Positions 25,852 through 32,631 of a stretch of 64,000 bases of DNA are shown in pieces (the first letter of the stretch is position 1; every line of letters begins with the position of its first letter). This stretch comes from Domibacillus aminovorans (GTDB lineage Bacteria > Bacillota > Bacilli > Bacillales > Domibacillaceae): the NCBI RefSeq assembly GCF_001643235.1, contig NZ_LQWY01000014.1:1-64000 (forward strand). The letters are read 5' to 3'. Position numbers and translations under genes: made by a program. A model generated the notes under the pieces. That model was given only the letters and a program-made list of their open reading frames with translations. It searched no databases and was not told the DNA's origin.

Positions 25852-26193
25852 CGTATTAAATTACCTTTCTTTCTTTTTTCATCCATTCTGTCCAGGTACT
25901 TGCCCGCTTATACATATTGGTTGTTTGAATGGAAAAGAGGAGATCACTTTGGTCTATACGAAAACGCACATTAATTCTCATCAACTCCTCCCTTTTATAA
26001 GAAGGGGTTTTCTTGTACACTTAAAAGAACATATATTCCGAGAAAAAACGTTCTGAAAGGATTTTTATATTTACAGTAATACACATTTGTATTTCTAACT
26101 TCTAGTTATGAATGTCTTCAACGCCCTCTTGTATTCAAATGAGGATTGAATAATACTTCGTTTTGTTAAAAGCTGATAATGAGGTGATATAGA
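25852..26193. other. spacer between gerKA and the recombinase gene; expected attL region
   Basis: No gene is visible in this roughly 340-base region. It must contain the promoter of the gerK operon (minus strand) and, next to the recombinase gene, the left attachment site of the prophage. I found no direct repeat shared with the right prophage edge near 62320-62450, which is not surprising for a serine recombinase with a two-base core. Confidence 0.4.
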
Positions 26194-27714
26194 ATGAGAG
26201 CAGCAATATACATTCGCGTTTCAACAAAGATGCAGGAAGATCGTTACTCTCTTGCTGCACAGCATACTGAATTAAGCCGCTACGCTCGCAGCCAGGGTTG
26301 GAAAGTCATCGGTGAATACAAAGATGTGGACAGTGGTGGTAAGCTCGATAAACAGGGCTTAAACGCACTTTTAGATATAGTGGAAGAAGGACGGATCGAT
26401 GTCGTACTCTGTATTGACCAGGACAGGCTCTCTCGGCTTGATACAATCGCCTGGGAATACCTAAAATCCACCTTGAGAGATAACGGTGTTAAAATCGCTG
26501 AACCAGGCTCAGTCACCGACCTGACAAATGAGGATGAAGAGTTTATTAGTGATATTAAAAATCTCATTGCTAAACGTGAGAAGAAATCCATTGTACGCCG
26601 CATGATGCGTGGAAAACGCCAGAGAATGCGTGAAGGAAAAGGCTGGGGCAAAGCACCTCTCGGTTATAAATACAATAAGGATGAACAGAAATATGAGCTA
26701 GATGAACAATGGTCTTGGGTGATCCCCACTATTGATGAGTTGTACTTAAAGAAGCAGCTGGGTATGAGTTCGATCGCCAGTGAATTAAATAAGATTTCCC
26801 GTACGCCTTCCGGTCATCTATGGAATGAGACACTGGTGCATAGACGCCTGGTTTCAAAGGCGTTTCATGGTGTGATGGAAAAAACATTTTCGAATGGCGA
26901 AACGATCACAATTGAAGGAATTTATCCTCCGCTGCGAACTGAGGAAACGTGGAAGCAAATTCAGGAAGAGCGAGTTAAAAGAGGATCACAGTATAAAGTA
27001 ACCAGCCGACAAAAAAATGATCTGCATATTTTAAGACGTACGCATATTGTCTGTGGAGAATGCGGACGGAAAATAAATTTAACTGCTCACGGTACAAAAA
27101 CTGCGCCGCGTTATTATTTAAAACACGGCCGACAACTACGTCTTAAAGATGAAACTGTGTGCGACATCAGCATTAACACAGTCCGTTTTGAACATAAAAT
27201 TATCCAAGCGATAAAAGCTATTCTATCCGGTGAAGAACAAGCAAAAAAATATATAGACATTGAATATGATGATGAAAAAGTGGCCTTCATGGAGAATCAG
27301 TTTAATCAAAACACCAAAAACATTTCTAAGCTAAATGAAAAGCTAGACAATTTACTTGATCTCTTCCTAGATGGTTTGTTTAGCAAAGATTCACTTTCAA
27401 AGAAACAGCTGCAAATAAAAAATGAATTAGACAACTTGCTTATACAAAACGAGGATCTGGAAGCAAAGATCTTGCTGCTAAAAGGACAAGTAGATGGTTA
27501 TGAAAGTATTTATGAATTGTTCGAAGCAGCAGAAGGATTTGAAACAGAATTAACACCGCTTGAAAAAGCGCAATTAATCGGACGGTTATTCCCTTCTGGT
27601 CTATTGCATCGGGATCATTTGGAACTGCAATGTAGGCTGAAAAACGCACCCATTTCCGTTGATATACCAATTAGTGAAGATCCTTATCCGTGGCATAGTA
27701 CTAAACGTAAATAA
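26194..27714 (+). CDS. large serine recombinase (phage integrase)
   Basis: The 506-residue protein has a catalytic resolvase domain (about 1-150: AAIYIRVSTKMQEDRYSLAA, nucleophile Ser10; DRLSRLDTIAWEYL near 80). A recombinase domain follows (about 160-275: GWGKAPLGYKYN), then a zinc-ribbon-like region with CGECGRK and a later Cys (about 288-330), and a coiled coil (about 370-435). This is the standard length and order for phage integrases of the large serine class. ATG has GAGGTGAT nine bases upstream. It would integrate the prophage; excision would need a directionality factor, not identified. It faces away from the lysogeny genes and ends at a hairpin. Confidence 0.93.
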   Translation: MRAAIYIRVSTKMQEDRYSLAAQHTELSRYARSQGWKVIGEYKDVDSGGKLDKQGLNALLDIVEEGRIDVVLCIDQDRLSRLDTIAWEYLKSTLRDNGVKIAEPGSVTDLTNEDEEFISDIKNLIAKREKKSIVRRMMRGKRQRMREGKGWGKAPLGYKYNKDEQKYELDEQWSWVIPTIDELYLKKQLGMSSIASELNKISRTPSGHLWNETLVHRRLVSKAFHGVMEKTFSNGETITIEGIYPPLRTEETWKQIQEERVKRGSQYKVTSRQKNDLHILRRTHIVCGECGRKINLTAHGTKTAPRYYLKHGRQLRLKDETVCDISINTVRFEHKIIQAIKAILSGEEQAKKYIDIEYDDEKVAFMENQFNQNTKNISKLNEKLDNLLDLFLDGLFSKDSLSKKQLQIKNELDNLLIQNEDLEAKILLLKGQVDGYESIYELFEAAEGFETELTPLEKAQLIGRLFPSGLLHRDHLELQCRLKNAPISVDIPISEDPYPWHSTKRK

Positions 27715-27720
27715 CATAAG

Positions 27721-27744
27721 TAGGGGTGTTCGCCCCTATTTATT
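27721..27744 (+). terminator. terminator of the recombinase gene
   Basis: TAGGGG pairs with CCCCTA across TGTTCG, followed by a short T-rich run. Confidence 0.6.
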
Positions 27745-27819
27745 TCAATAATAAGGGGTGATAACCTCTAATTTAGAGGGATATCGCCTTTCTTCTATAT
27801 AATATTGAAATAAATAAAA

Positions 27820-27845
27820 GCCCTTTATATAAAAGGACTTTCACT
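27820..27845 (-). terminator. terminator of the LexA-like switch operon
   Basis: On the minus strand AAAGTCCTTT pairs with AAAGGGCTTT (one G-U), followed by T-rich sequence. It lies just after the end of the LexA-domain gene. Confidence 0.55.
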
Positions 27846-27859
27846 TTCCATACTATTAT

Positions 27860-28084
27860 TTATCCGATTTGTTTTAACAATCTCAACGTCCTCGGCTTCC
27901 CATCTTGCCAAGTCACATATCCATCTGCTCTCAATCGATCGAGATGCCACTGTATTGTAGATGTAGATACAAGACCGACATGCTTTCCGATCTCTCTTAC
28001 TGACGGTGAATAATTATTTTGTTCAATATAACTACAGATATAATCAAATATTTTTTGTCGTCTTTCAGTCAAGGGTTTAGGCAT
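27860..28084 (-). CDS. LexA DNA-binding domain protein without a peptidase domain
   Basis: The 74-residue protein covers exactly the LexA N-terminal winged helix: LTERRQKIFDYICSYIEQNN, YSPSVREIGKHVGLVSTSTI and QWHLDRLRADGYVTWQDGKP. The autoproteolytic S24 domain of LexA is missing. It could therefore bind LexA-type operators but could not be inactivated by RecA-stimulated cleavage. ATG at 28084 overlaps the upstream WYL-like gene by eight bases; an alternative ATG at 28117 adds 11 residues. The operon has a GAAC-N4-GTTC box upstream. It is probably the prophage repressor or an antagonist of host LexA. Confidence 0.8.
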   Translation of the reverse strand: MPKPLTERRQKIFDYICSYIEQNNYSPSVREIGKHVGLVSTSTIQWHLDRLRADGYVTWQDGKPRTLRLLKQIG

Positions 28085-28301
28085 AGTTGGCCACTTTCCT
28101 TTCGCGTGGTTTGGCAACTGCTAAAATGTTCTCGAGCTTAAACGTCCTCTTCTGCTTTCTGGTGAAGCAATAGGCCTTAATATAATCCTGATTAATAGCT
28201 GTTACGATAATACGTCGTTTCGTGATTGTATTATCCGCAGCCATGTACATGATCTCAATTGGCATTTTTTCTTCCAACGACATCAACAATAATCCGTTCA
28301 T
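28077..28301 (-). CDS. small WYL-like domain protein, copy 1
   Basis: The 74-residue protein contains MPIEIMYMAADNTITKRRII and YIKAYCFTRKQKRTFKLENI. The run IEIMYM...ITKRRI...AYCF...RTFKLENIL is the pattern of a minimal WYL-type beta domain, used as an effector or nucleic-acid sensor in bacterial regulators and defence-linked proteins. ATG follows AGAAGGGGG. It is translationally coupled to the LexA-domain gene and preceded by a LexA box. A paralogue at 30027-30317 is about 80% identical over the first 65 residues. Confidence 0.75.
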   Translation of the reverse strand: MNGLLLMSLEEKMPIEIMYMAADNTITKRRIIVTAINQDYIKAYCFTRKQKRTFKLENILAVAKPRERKVANYA

Positions 28302-28336
28302 TTTAGTAGCCCCCTTCTTTAATATATTATTATACA

Positions 28337-28348
28337 GAACAAGCGTTC
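28337..28348 (-). promoter_or_regulatory. LexA (SOS) box of the prophage switch
   Basis: GAACAAGCGTTC matches the Gram-positive LexA pattern GAAC-N4-GTTC exactly. It is 36 bases upstream of the WYL-like ATG, within the probable promoter. Confidence 0.75.
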
Positions 28349-28467
28349 CTTAGCCAAGAAAAAAACAAGCATATATTTTCATTTCCACTGAAAATTTATG
28401 GAAATGTTACCATACTGTAAAACGCCTGTCTTATTTATTGGGTATATTAGCGTTAGAGGTGATATTT

Positions 28468-28701
28468 ATGATTAATGGATTGTTTTTTAACGAAGGCAAA
28501 GTTTTGAAAGAAAAGCTGAATGAAGACCATATCAAACAGCAAGCTGCATTTTGGACAGATTGCGTGGACAATGGCCATGATGAAATGTTTATGATGAGTT
28601 ATATAAAATTATGCGCTCAGCTTAATGAACCTGTGAAGGCAGAAATCTTAACCGCTAGATTAGATCAGGTGCATGATATGTGTAACGGAATGATGATATA
28701 A
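28468..28701 (+). CDS. small phage protein (77 aa), first of the small-gene array
   Basis: ATG at 28468 follows GAGGTGAT. The protein is acidic and helical (MINGLFFNEGKVLKEKLNED, then AAFWTDCVDNGHDEMFMMSY) and ends CNGMMI. I do not recognise a domain. It begins the plus-strand row of small genes, directly divergent from the LexA/WYL switch, so it may be under the same LexA-box control. It has its own terminator. Confidence 0.65.
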   Translation: MINGLFFNEGKVLKEKLNEDHIKQQAAFWTDCVDNGHDEMFMMSYIKLCAQLNEPVKAEILTARLDQVHDMCNGMMI

Positions 28702-28702
28702 G

Positions 28703-28727
28703 ATCGGCTGCGGCCGGTCTTTTTTAT
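28703..28727 (+). terminator. terminator in the small-gene array
   Basis: GATCGGC pairs with GCCGGTC (G-U allowed) and is followed by T6. Nearly the same hairpin ends the genes at 28974 and 30036. Confidence 0.75.
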
Positions 28728-28770
28728 TTACCTAATCTTTACAAAAATCCTCTTCGCTTCCTTATACAAT
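28728..28770 (+). promoter_or_regulatory. conserved array promoter, copy 1
   Basis: TTACCTAATCTTTACA, then exactly 21 bases, then TACAAT. The same 14-base box ACCTAATCTTTACA and the same 21-base spacing occur at 28998 and 29740. 21 bases is too long for TTTACA to serve as an ordinary -35 element. Confidence 0.65.
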
Positions 28771-28791
28771 AGAAGAAAAGGAGCTGAGTTC

Positions 28792-28974
28792 ATGGCAGAG
28801 AAAATTGTAATGACTTGCCCGAATTGCGGAAATATGATTAAGGGCGATGAGTATGTCGGAATATCTCAGATACATTCCGTTGTCCATTTTAGTTGTGGAT
28901 CGATGCCTTTACCAGGAGAAAAAGTAATTGAAATCGGCTCTTTTGAAGACATAATTGGGAAATATCTTGTATGA
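28792..28974 (+). CDS. small zinc-ribbon phage protein, copy 1
   Basis: The 60-residue protein has MTCPNCGNMIKGDEY with a CxxC knuckle, then VVHFSCGS with His and Cys, a probable zinc-binding set. It ends SFEDIIGKYLV. AAGGAGC precedes the ATG. It is a paralogue of the gene at 29479 (shared CxxCG, H, CGS and FE-ILEKY end). Function is unknown; such short zinc proteins in phage early regions often bind host proteins or nucleic acid. Confidence 0.7.
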   Translation: MAEKIVMTCPNCGNMIKGDEYVGISQIHSVVHFSCGSMPLPGEKVIEIGSFEDIIGKYLV

Positions 28975-28997
28975 CTGGCTACGACCGGTCTTTTTCT
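28975..28997 (+). terminator. terminator in the small-gene array
   Basis: GACTGG pairs with CCGGTC, followed by T5. The stop TGA of the zinc-ribbon gene overlaps the stem. Confidence 0.75.
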
Positions 28998-29040
28998 TTA
29001 CCTAATCTTTACAAACACTCCCGCCCCTTCCATTTATAAT
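28998..29040 (+). promoter_or_regulatory. conserved array promoter, copy 2
   Basis: TTACCTAATCTTTACA, then 21 bases, then TATAAT. Identical arrangement to the copy at 28728. Confidence 0.65.
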
Positions 29041-29061
29041 GGGTCTAAGGGAGTGATATTG

Positions 29062-29433
29062 ATGAAAACAAATACAAAATGGATACCAGAAAAAATCGAA
29101 CAATCCATCATTGATTTTCGCGAAAAAAATGGTCGGTTTCCGTATACTCATGAGATGGATAATGAATCTTATTTGCCCACGCGAAAAACTTTTTTACGTA
29201 TTATGGAGATTACTTATTCTGATTGGCGAAAAGAGCACGATCCTACCCATAATTTTGTAGATAAGAAATTTCTTTTGATGGACAATCATGCGCTTGTCCA
29301 GTGGCTTAGACAACGATCAGATCAATTGAATACAAGAAGCGCTAAAACATATAATGCTTTGCGCGGCAGACATGAACCCAGCATGACGTTTATAAGAAAG
29401 CGAATTTCTTGGTCAGATGTTTTTCCGAAGTAA
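29062..29433 (+). CDS. hypothetical phage protein (123 aa)
   Basis: ATG at 29062 follows AAGGGAG eight bases upstream. The basic protein contains IDFREKNGRFPYTHEMDNES, TFLRIMEITYSDWRKEHDPT and SAKTYNALRGRHEPSMTFIR. The alternating short helices recall homing-nuclease-associated or SANT-like DNA-binding repeats, but I do not recognise a family. It is the largest gene of the small-gene array and has the conserved promoter. The next gene starts 45 bases downstream with its own -10 element. Confidence 0.65.
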   Translation: MKTNTKWIPEKIEQSIIDFREKNGRFPYTHEMDNESYLPTRKTFLRIMEITYSDWRKEHDPTHNFVDKKFLLMDNHALVQWLRQRSDQLNTRSAKTYNALRGRHEPSMTFIRKRISWSDVFPK

Positions 29434-29478
29434 GTAAATTTCATTCGTTTATATAATAGAAGAAAAGGAGATAATCTA

Positions 29479-29673
29479 ATGAATGTACTCGGATTAATGC
29501 GCTGTAATAAATGCGGAAAAGTGTTAGAGGTGAAAGATTTTGTTGCGTTATCTCATATAAATACAATTTATCATTTAGTTTGCGGCTCATCGCCGAAAAA
29601 CGAAGGTGTTCAAGACGCAGGGACATTCGAGTTTATTTTGGAAAAGTATCCGTTTATGCAAAAATTGTACTAA
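29479..29673 (+). CDS. small zinc-ribbon phage protein, copy 2
   Basis: The 64-residue protein has MRCNKCGKVLEVKDF (CxxC), then IYHLVCGSSP and FEFILEKYPFMQKLY. It aligns with the protein at 28792 along its length. The 5' leader TATAATAGAAGAAAAGGAG is nearly the same as the one before that gene (TACAAT instead of TATAAT), so the duplication includes the -10 and ribosome site, but the ACCTAATC box is absent here. Confidence 0.68.
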   Translation: MNVLGLMRCNKCGKVLEVKDFVALSHINTIYHLVCGSSPKNEGVQDAGTFEFILEKYPFMQKLY

Positions 29674-29739
29674 ATAAAATCCCGTCCACTCTTTATGAGC
29701 AGGCAGTTTTTTCATTATTGTTAATATAAAATTAAATTC

Positions 29740-29780
29740 ACCTAATCTTTACATTAGATTAATTGAAGGATAGTTATACT
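29740..29780 (+). promoter_or_regulatory. conserved array promoter, copy 3
   Basis: ACCTAATCTTTACA, then 21 bases, then TATACT, 22 bases before the TTG start of the next gene. Confidence 0.65.
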
Positions 29781-29802
29781 AAAGGGAAAGGAGCTGGTCA
29801 AG

Positions 29803-30036
29803 TTGATATTGCTCGAAGCAGTCAAGCATCACGGTTTATTTCGATTATGGAATATCCAAAAGAAAATAGTGACTGAACCCCTTTTTTTTAGTGAGATTTT
29901 AAAATGCATTGTTGATGACGGTAATGAGTGGGATCCTGGTATGTTGGATTGGTATCATGAAGAGGAAATTAATTTTGATAACTGGAAGGAAATGAAGGTT
30001 CAAGTTTTGCCAATGGTGATTAACGATCAAGGATGA
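29803..30036 (+). CDS. small phage protein (77 aa), last of the array
   Basis: TTG start at 29803 with AAAGGAG upstream; no ATG fits. The acidic protein contains AVKHHGLFRLWNIQKKIVTE and DGNEWDPGMLDWYHEEEINF. No domain recognised. It has the conserved array promoter and ends at a GACTGG/CCGGTC terminator. The last few codons overlap the end of the opposing WYL-like copy 2. Confidence 0.62.
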   Translation: MILLEAVKHHGLFRLWNIQKKIVTEPLFFSEILKCIVDDGNEWDPGMLDWYHEEEINFDNWKEMKVQVLPMVINDQG

Positions 30037-30317
30037 CTGGCTTCGGCCGGTCTTTTTTGTATCATTAACTTTTTCCTATTGAGTACTATAGGTGAAAGTA
30101 GTTTACGCCATTTCCCTTTAGCTGGTTTCACAGTTGCTAAAATGCTCTCAAGCTTAAACGTCCATTTCTGTTTTCTGGTGAAGCAATAGGCCTTAATATA
30201 GTTGTCAGCCCTACTTGTGACAATAATACGTCGTTTCGTGATCGTATTATCCGCAGCCATATACATGATCTCAATTGACATTTTCTCTTCTTTCGACGTA
30301 AGCAGCAATCCATTCAT
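30027..30317 (-). CDS. small WYL-like domain protein, copy 2
   Basis: The 96-residue protein has MSIEIMYMAADNTITKRRII and YIKAYCFTRKQKWTFKLESI, about 80% identical to the protein at 28077. After residue 68 the sequence differs and runs on for 28 basic residues (WRKLLSPIVLNRKKLMIQKR) into the opposing terminator, probably because the original stop and the coupled LexA-domain gene were lost. A near-LexA box (GAACATATTTTC) lies at the same distance as in copy 1. It closes the right side of the small-gene array. Confidence 0.65.
   Translation of the reverse strand: MNGLLLTSKEEKMSIEIMYMAADNTITKRRIIVTSRADNYIKAYCFTRKQKWTFKLESILATVKPAKGKWRKLLSPIVLNRKKLMIQKRPAEASHP
30033..30056 (+). terminator. terminator closing the small-gene array
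   Basis: GACTGGC pairs with GCCGGTC (one G-U), followed by T6. Same design as at 28703 and 28975. Confidence 0.72.
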
Positions 30318-30351
30318 TTCAGCAGCTCCCTTCTTTTTTTACAACTATACC

Positions 30352-30363
30352 GAACATATTTTC
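30352..30363 (-). promoter_or_regulatory. near-consensus LexA box before WYL-like copy 2
   Basis: GAACATATTTTC differs from GAAC-N4-GTTC at one position. It is 35 bases upstream of the ATG, the same place as the perfect box before copy 1. Confidence 0.55.
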
Positions 30364-30373
30364 CTTTTTTCAA

Positions 30374-30419
30374 AATAAAGTTTGATCAAATTAGTACTAA
30401 TAACCTTGATAAATAAACA
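30374..30419. repeat. interspersed repeat, copy 2
   Basis: AATAAAGTTTGATCAAA, eight variable bases, AATAACCTTGATAAA and AACA, as at 8108. A related AGATTGATCAAAATTTGATC follows near 30447. This copy lies inside the prophage; the other full copy lies 22 kb away outside it. Confidence 0.6.
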
Positions 30420-30495
30420 AAAAGAAAGAGTATGTTTTGAAAAAAGATTGATCAAAATTTGATCCTAATCCTTAAAGTGGATTGTCTAAAGACAA

Positions 30496-30519
30496 AAAAG
30501 CAGCTTTAAAGCTGCTTTT
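30496..30519. terminator. palindromic terminator
   Basis: AAAAGCAGC, TTTAAA, GCTGCTTTT form a perfect hairpin with A and T runs on both sides. It is placed to end the minus-strand lipoprotein transcript (stop at 30593). Confidence 0.7.
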
Positions 30520-30592
30520 AAGGTGTTTTTATTTTGTTTCGCTCTATAGTTCGGTTCCTTTTTTATAGCTTTTTTAATGAAAAAAACAACAG

Positions 30593-31021
30593 TTATTCAT
30601 TTTCTTCGGCATGTACTCCTGTTTGAGTAAGAATTGTATATTCATTGCCTCCAACTTCGATTAAAAAAACATCACTTTTTTCATTAACAGAGTAAATTTT
30701 AGTTCCTTCCTCAAAGGCATTCGAACTCCAATTTTCTGATGGACGTTTTTCTTGCTCCACTTTCTTTTTAACTTTGCCTACCTGTTCCTTTACCGTAAAT
30801 TCATCGTTAGATACTAAACCTTGACCTATATAATCTTGTCCGTTAATTACAACAACGGCAGCATAGGACTCTTCACTAGTATAACCTGTATGTTCCCCAA
30901 TATTATTGTTCTCTTCAGCAGTATTATTGTTCTCTTTAGCAGCATTTTTAGACTCTTCAGTATTGGAACATCCCGCGACAAATAATAAAATGATTATAGA
31001 TGTTGCTAACGCTTTTTTTAT
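30593..31021 (-). CDS. lipoprotein with non-standard start codon
   Basis: On the minus strand the frame reads KKALATSIIIILLFVAGCSN, a complete lipoprotein signal and lipobox. An Asn/Glu-rich spacer follows (AKENNNTAEENNN, a small repeat) and then a 100-residue domain ending EVGGNEYTILTQTGVHAEEN. No ATG, GTG or TTG precedes the signal in frame; ATA at 31021 stands nine bases after AAGGAG, exactly where ATG is expected, with an upstream in-frame TAG at 31030. Either ATA (or ATT at 31027) is used inefficiently, or the start has mutated. It follows the membrane-anchored gene by 14 bases in a three-gene cassette. Confidence 0.68.
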   Translation of the reverse strand: MKKALATSIIILLFVAGCSNTEESKNAAKENNNTAEENNNIGEHTGYTSEESYAAVVVINGQDYIGQGLVSNDEFTVKEQVGKVKKKVEQEKRPSENWSSNAFEEGTKIYSVNEKSDVFLIEVGGNEYTILTQTGVHAEENE

Positions 31022-31034
31022 AACAATCTACTCC

Positions 31035-31607
31035 TTATTTGAGTGTCAAATTTTCATCCAATTGGACACCTGAATTGTCTTCATACGCTTTTAGTGACTC
31101 TTTATATTCAAATTTACCAGCTGGCCCACCAACCATAATTAAGTCGCCTAATTCGGATTTTCTCAAAAATAGTATATATTTTTTACCAACTTTTAATAAT
31201 GGGTGGTCTTCAAATACCATCTCACTGTTTCCATCTTGTAAAAATTCAATCTCTTTACTTTTGTCTATATCACCTTTATACACTTTATTAACTTTAAAAG
31301 CGAATTTTGTGAAAGGCACATTTTCATCGACCATATAGCTATCTAACACTGCGGTTGGTTTTCCTTCAATAATCAAATCTGCTTTTTGGTTGAGTTCTTC
31401 AAGATTATATGAAGGAAAAGTTGCTTCTACGGTTAATTTCGATTCTAACTCGGCCACTTTTACTTCTTGCTCGGCCACTTTTACTTCTTGCTTTGGCAAC
31501 TCTTTAGTTGTGGTATTTTGCTCTTCCCCACCATAAAATCCATATATCCCAAGAGACGTTAGAGATACACCTATAACTGACAATAAATATTTACTCTTTT
31601 TATTCAT
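31035..31607 (-). CDS. membrane-anchored extracellular protein of the metzincin cassette
   Basis: The 190-residue protein has an N-terminal signal anchor (KYLLSVIGVSLTSLGIYGFY). Next comes a short tandem repeat (KQEVKVAEQEVKVAELESK) and a beta-rich domain: YNLEELNQKADLIIEGKPTA, KVNKVYKGDIDKSKEIEFLQ and KVGKKYILFLRKSELGDLIM. The Gxx-V-KG-D pattern is seen in exported proteins of unknown function next to metalloproteases. ATG at 31607 has GGGGG upstream and lies two bases after the metalloprotease stop, so the two are coupled. It might be an inhibitor, chaperone or target of the protease; this is context only. Confidence 0.7.
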   Translation of the reverse strand: MNKKSKYLLSVIGVSLTSLGIYGFYGGEEQNTTTKELPKQEVKVAEQEVKVAELESKLTVEATFPSYNLEELNQKADLIIEGKPTAVLDSYMVDENVPFTKFAFKVNKVYKGDIDKSKEIEFLQDGNSEMVFEDHPLLKVGKKYILFLRKSELGDLIMVGGPAGKFEYKESLKAYEDNSGVQLDENLTLK

Positions 31608-31609
31608 GA

Positions 31610-32188
31610 TTAATACCCCCAAATGTGTCCTAATCCGTATTTTTCATTTTGTGTTAACCCCGCGTAGTTTCCAGCGGATTGCCACATTAATCGGTTAATG
31701 TTTACTTGATATGTTAAGTCTTTTAATCCGAATACATGCCCCAGCTCGTGTTGAGCAATCCGGCTCCATTGAGCAGCTGGAAAATCATTTTGGTAAGCAG
31801 CGTTAAACTGCATGATCCACATTGTTTTATGTTGTCCAGATACATTCGAAAGAGTCCGTGCTACCCATCCAGAATTATAGTATGTTACGTCCTCTACAAA
31901 GTTAGTTGCATTTTGTGGTAGATAATTTGATGCTGTTAACTTACCATTGGTCTCACTATTAAGATAGTATCTACCAGTGTCCATCCGATCTTTCCAAAAT
32001 TGTTCTGTGGTAAAGGTATAATAGAACGTAGTAGTTCGACCGTCAATCGTATGACTAGTTACCACAAATCCTCTTGATTCGCTTCCGGTTTCAGTAACAG
32101 TATGAGCAGATGCTTGATTAGAAGATAACACTCCAAAAAGACTAAGCAACATTATTAAACTTCCCAATATTTTTAATTTTGAAAACAT
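31610..32188 (-). CDS. secreted zinc metalloprotease, metzincin type with Asp ligand
   Basis: The 192-residue protein has a cleavable signal peptide (LKILGSLIMLLSLFGVLSSN, cleavage near QASA-HT at about 29). The zinc motif HELGHVFGLKD (about 145-155) fits HExxHxxGxxD, as in snapalysin-type metzincins. A Met in NINRLMWQS (about 164) is in the Met-turn place. Strands before the helix (TMWIMQFNAAYQNDFPAA) fit the fold. It starts a three-gene cassette with a membrane-anchored protein and a lipoprotein, located between lysis genes and the early array, a usual place for morons. The expected role is lysogen-expressed extracellular proteolysis. Confidence 0.85.
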   Translation of the reverse strand: MFSKLKILGSLIMLLSLFGVLSSNQASAHTVTETGSESRGFVVTSHTIDGRTTTFYYTFTTEQFWKDRMDTGRYYLNSETNGKLTASNYLPQNATNFVEDVTYYNSGWVARTLSNVSGQHKTMWIMQFNAAYQNDFPAAQWSRIAQHELGHVFGLKDLTYQVNINRLMWQSAGNYAGLTQNEKYGLGHIWGY

Positions 32189-32631
32189 TTTAATCGATTA
32201 TCCCCTTGCTTTTAAATTTTTAAAAATCGAAATGAAGAAACTTAAATCTAAACACGATAAGCTAAAGATAAAACATGATTAGTGGAACTAGGATTGAGTT
32301 AATGATCATTAATATTTTTTTATCTTTCTCCTTTCCAATTATCTTTGTGTTTATATTACAGGTAATATGTTACAGGTAATTGGGTACATACACAACATTT
32401 TTTCATATTTTTTTACATTTAAGTAGTTTATATTACAAATTAGTTAATATTTTAATGATAAATTTAAGCTGTAAACTAAATAAAGTGTCGAAAATAGTCT
32501 ATTTGTATTCATTAAATTTACTGTGTTTAAACGTTTCAAAATACTAAAATGAGTGTTGGGATAAAGTGAAAATCAAATGAACGAAAAATAGCCCCGGCCG
32601 CAAAAACGTAACCAGGGCATGCTCGTGTTTA
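32189..32631. other. AT-rich intergenic region upstream of the metzincin cassette
   Basis: About 440 bases with no gene. They contain two direct copies of TTACAGGTAAT, 14 bases apart (32356 and 32370), and otherwise low-complexity AT-rich sequence. The promoter of the protease cassette should be here. Confidence 0.4.
32356..32380. repeat. direct repeat of TTACAGGTAAT, operator candidate
   Basis: Two perfect 11-base copies start 14 bases apart, 168 bases before the metzincin gene. Spacing of 1.3 helical turns and position suggest a regulator site. Confidence 0.45.
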
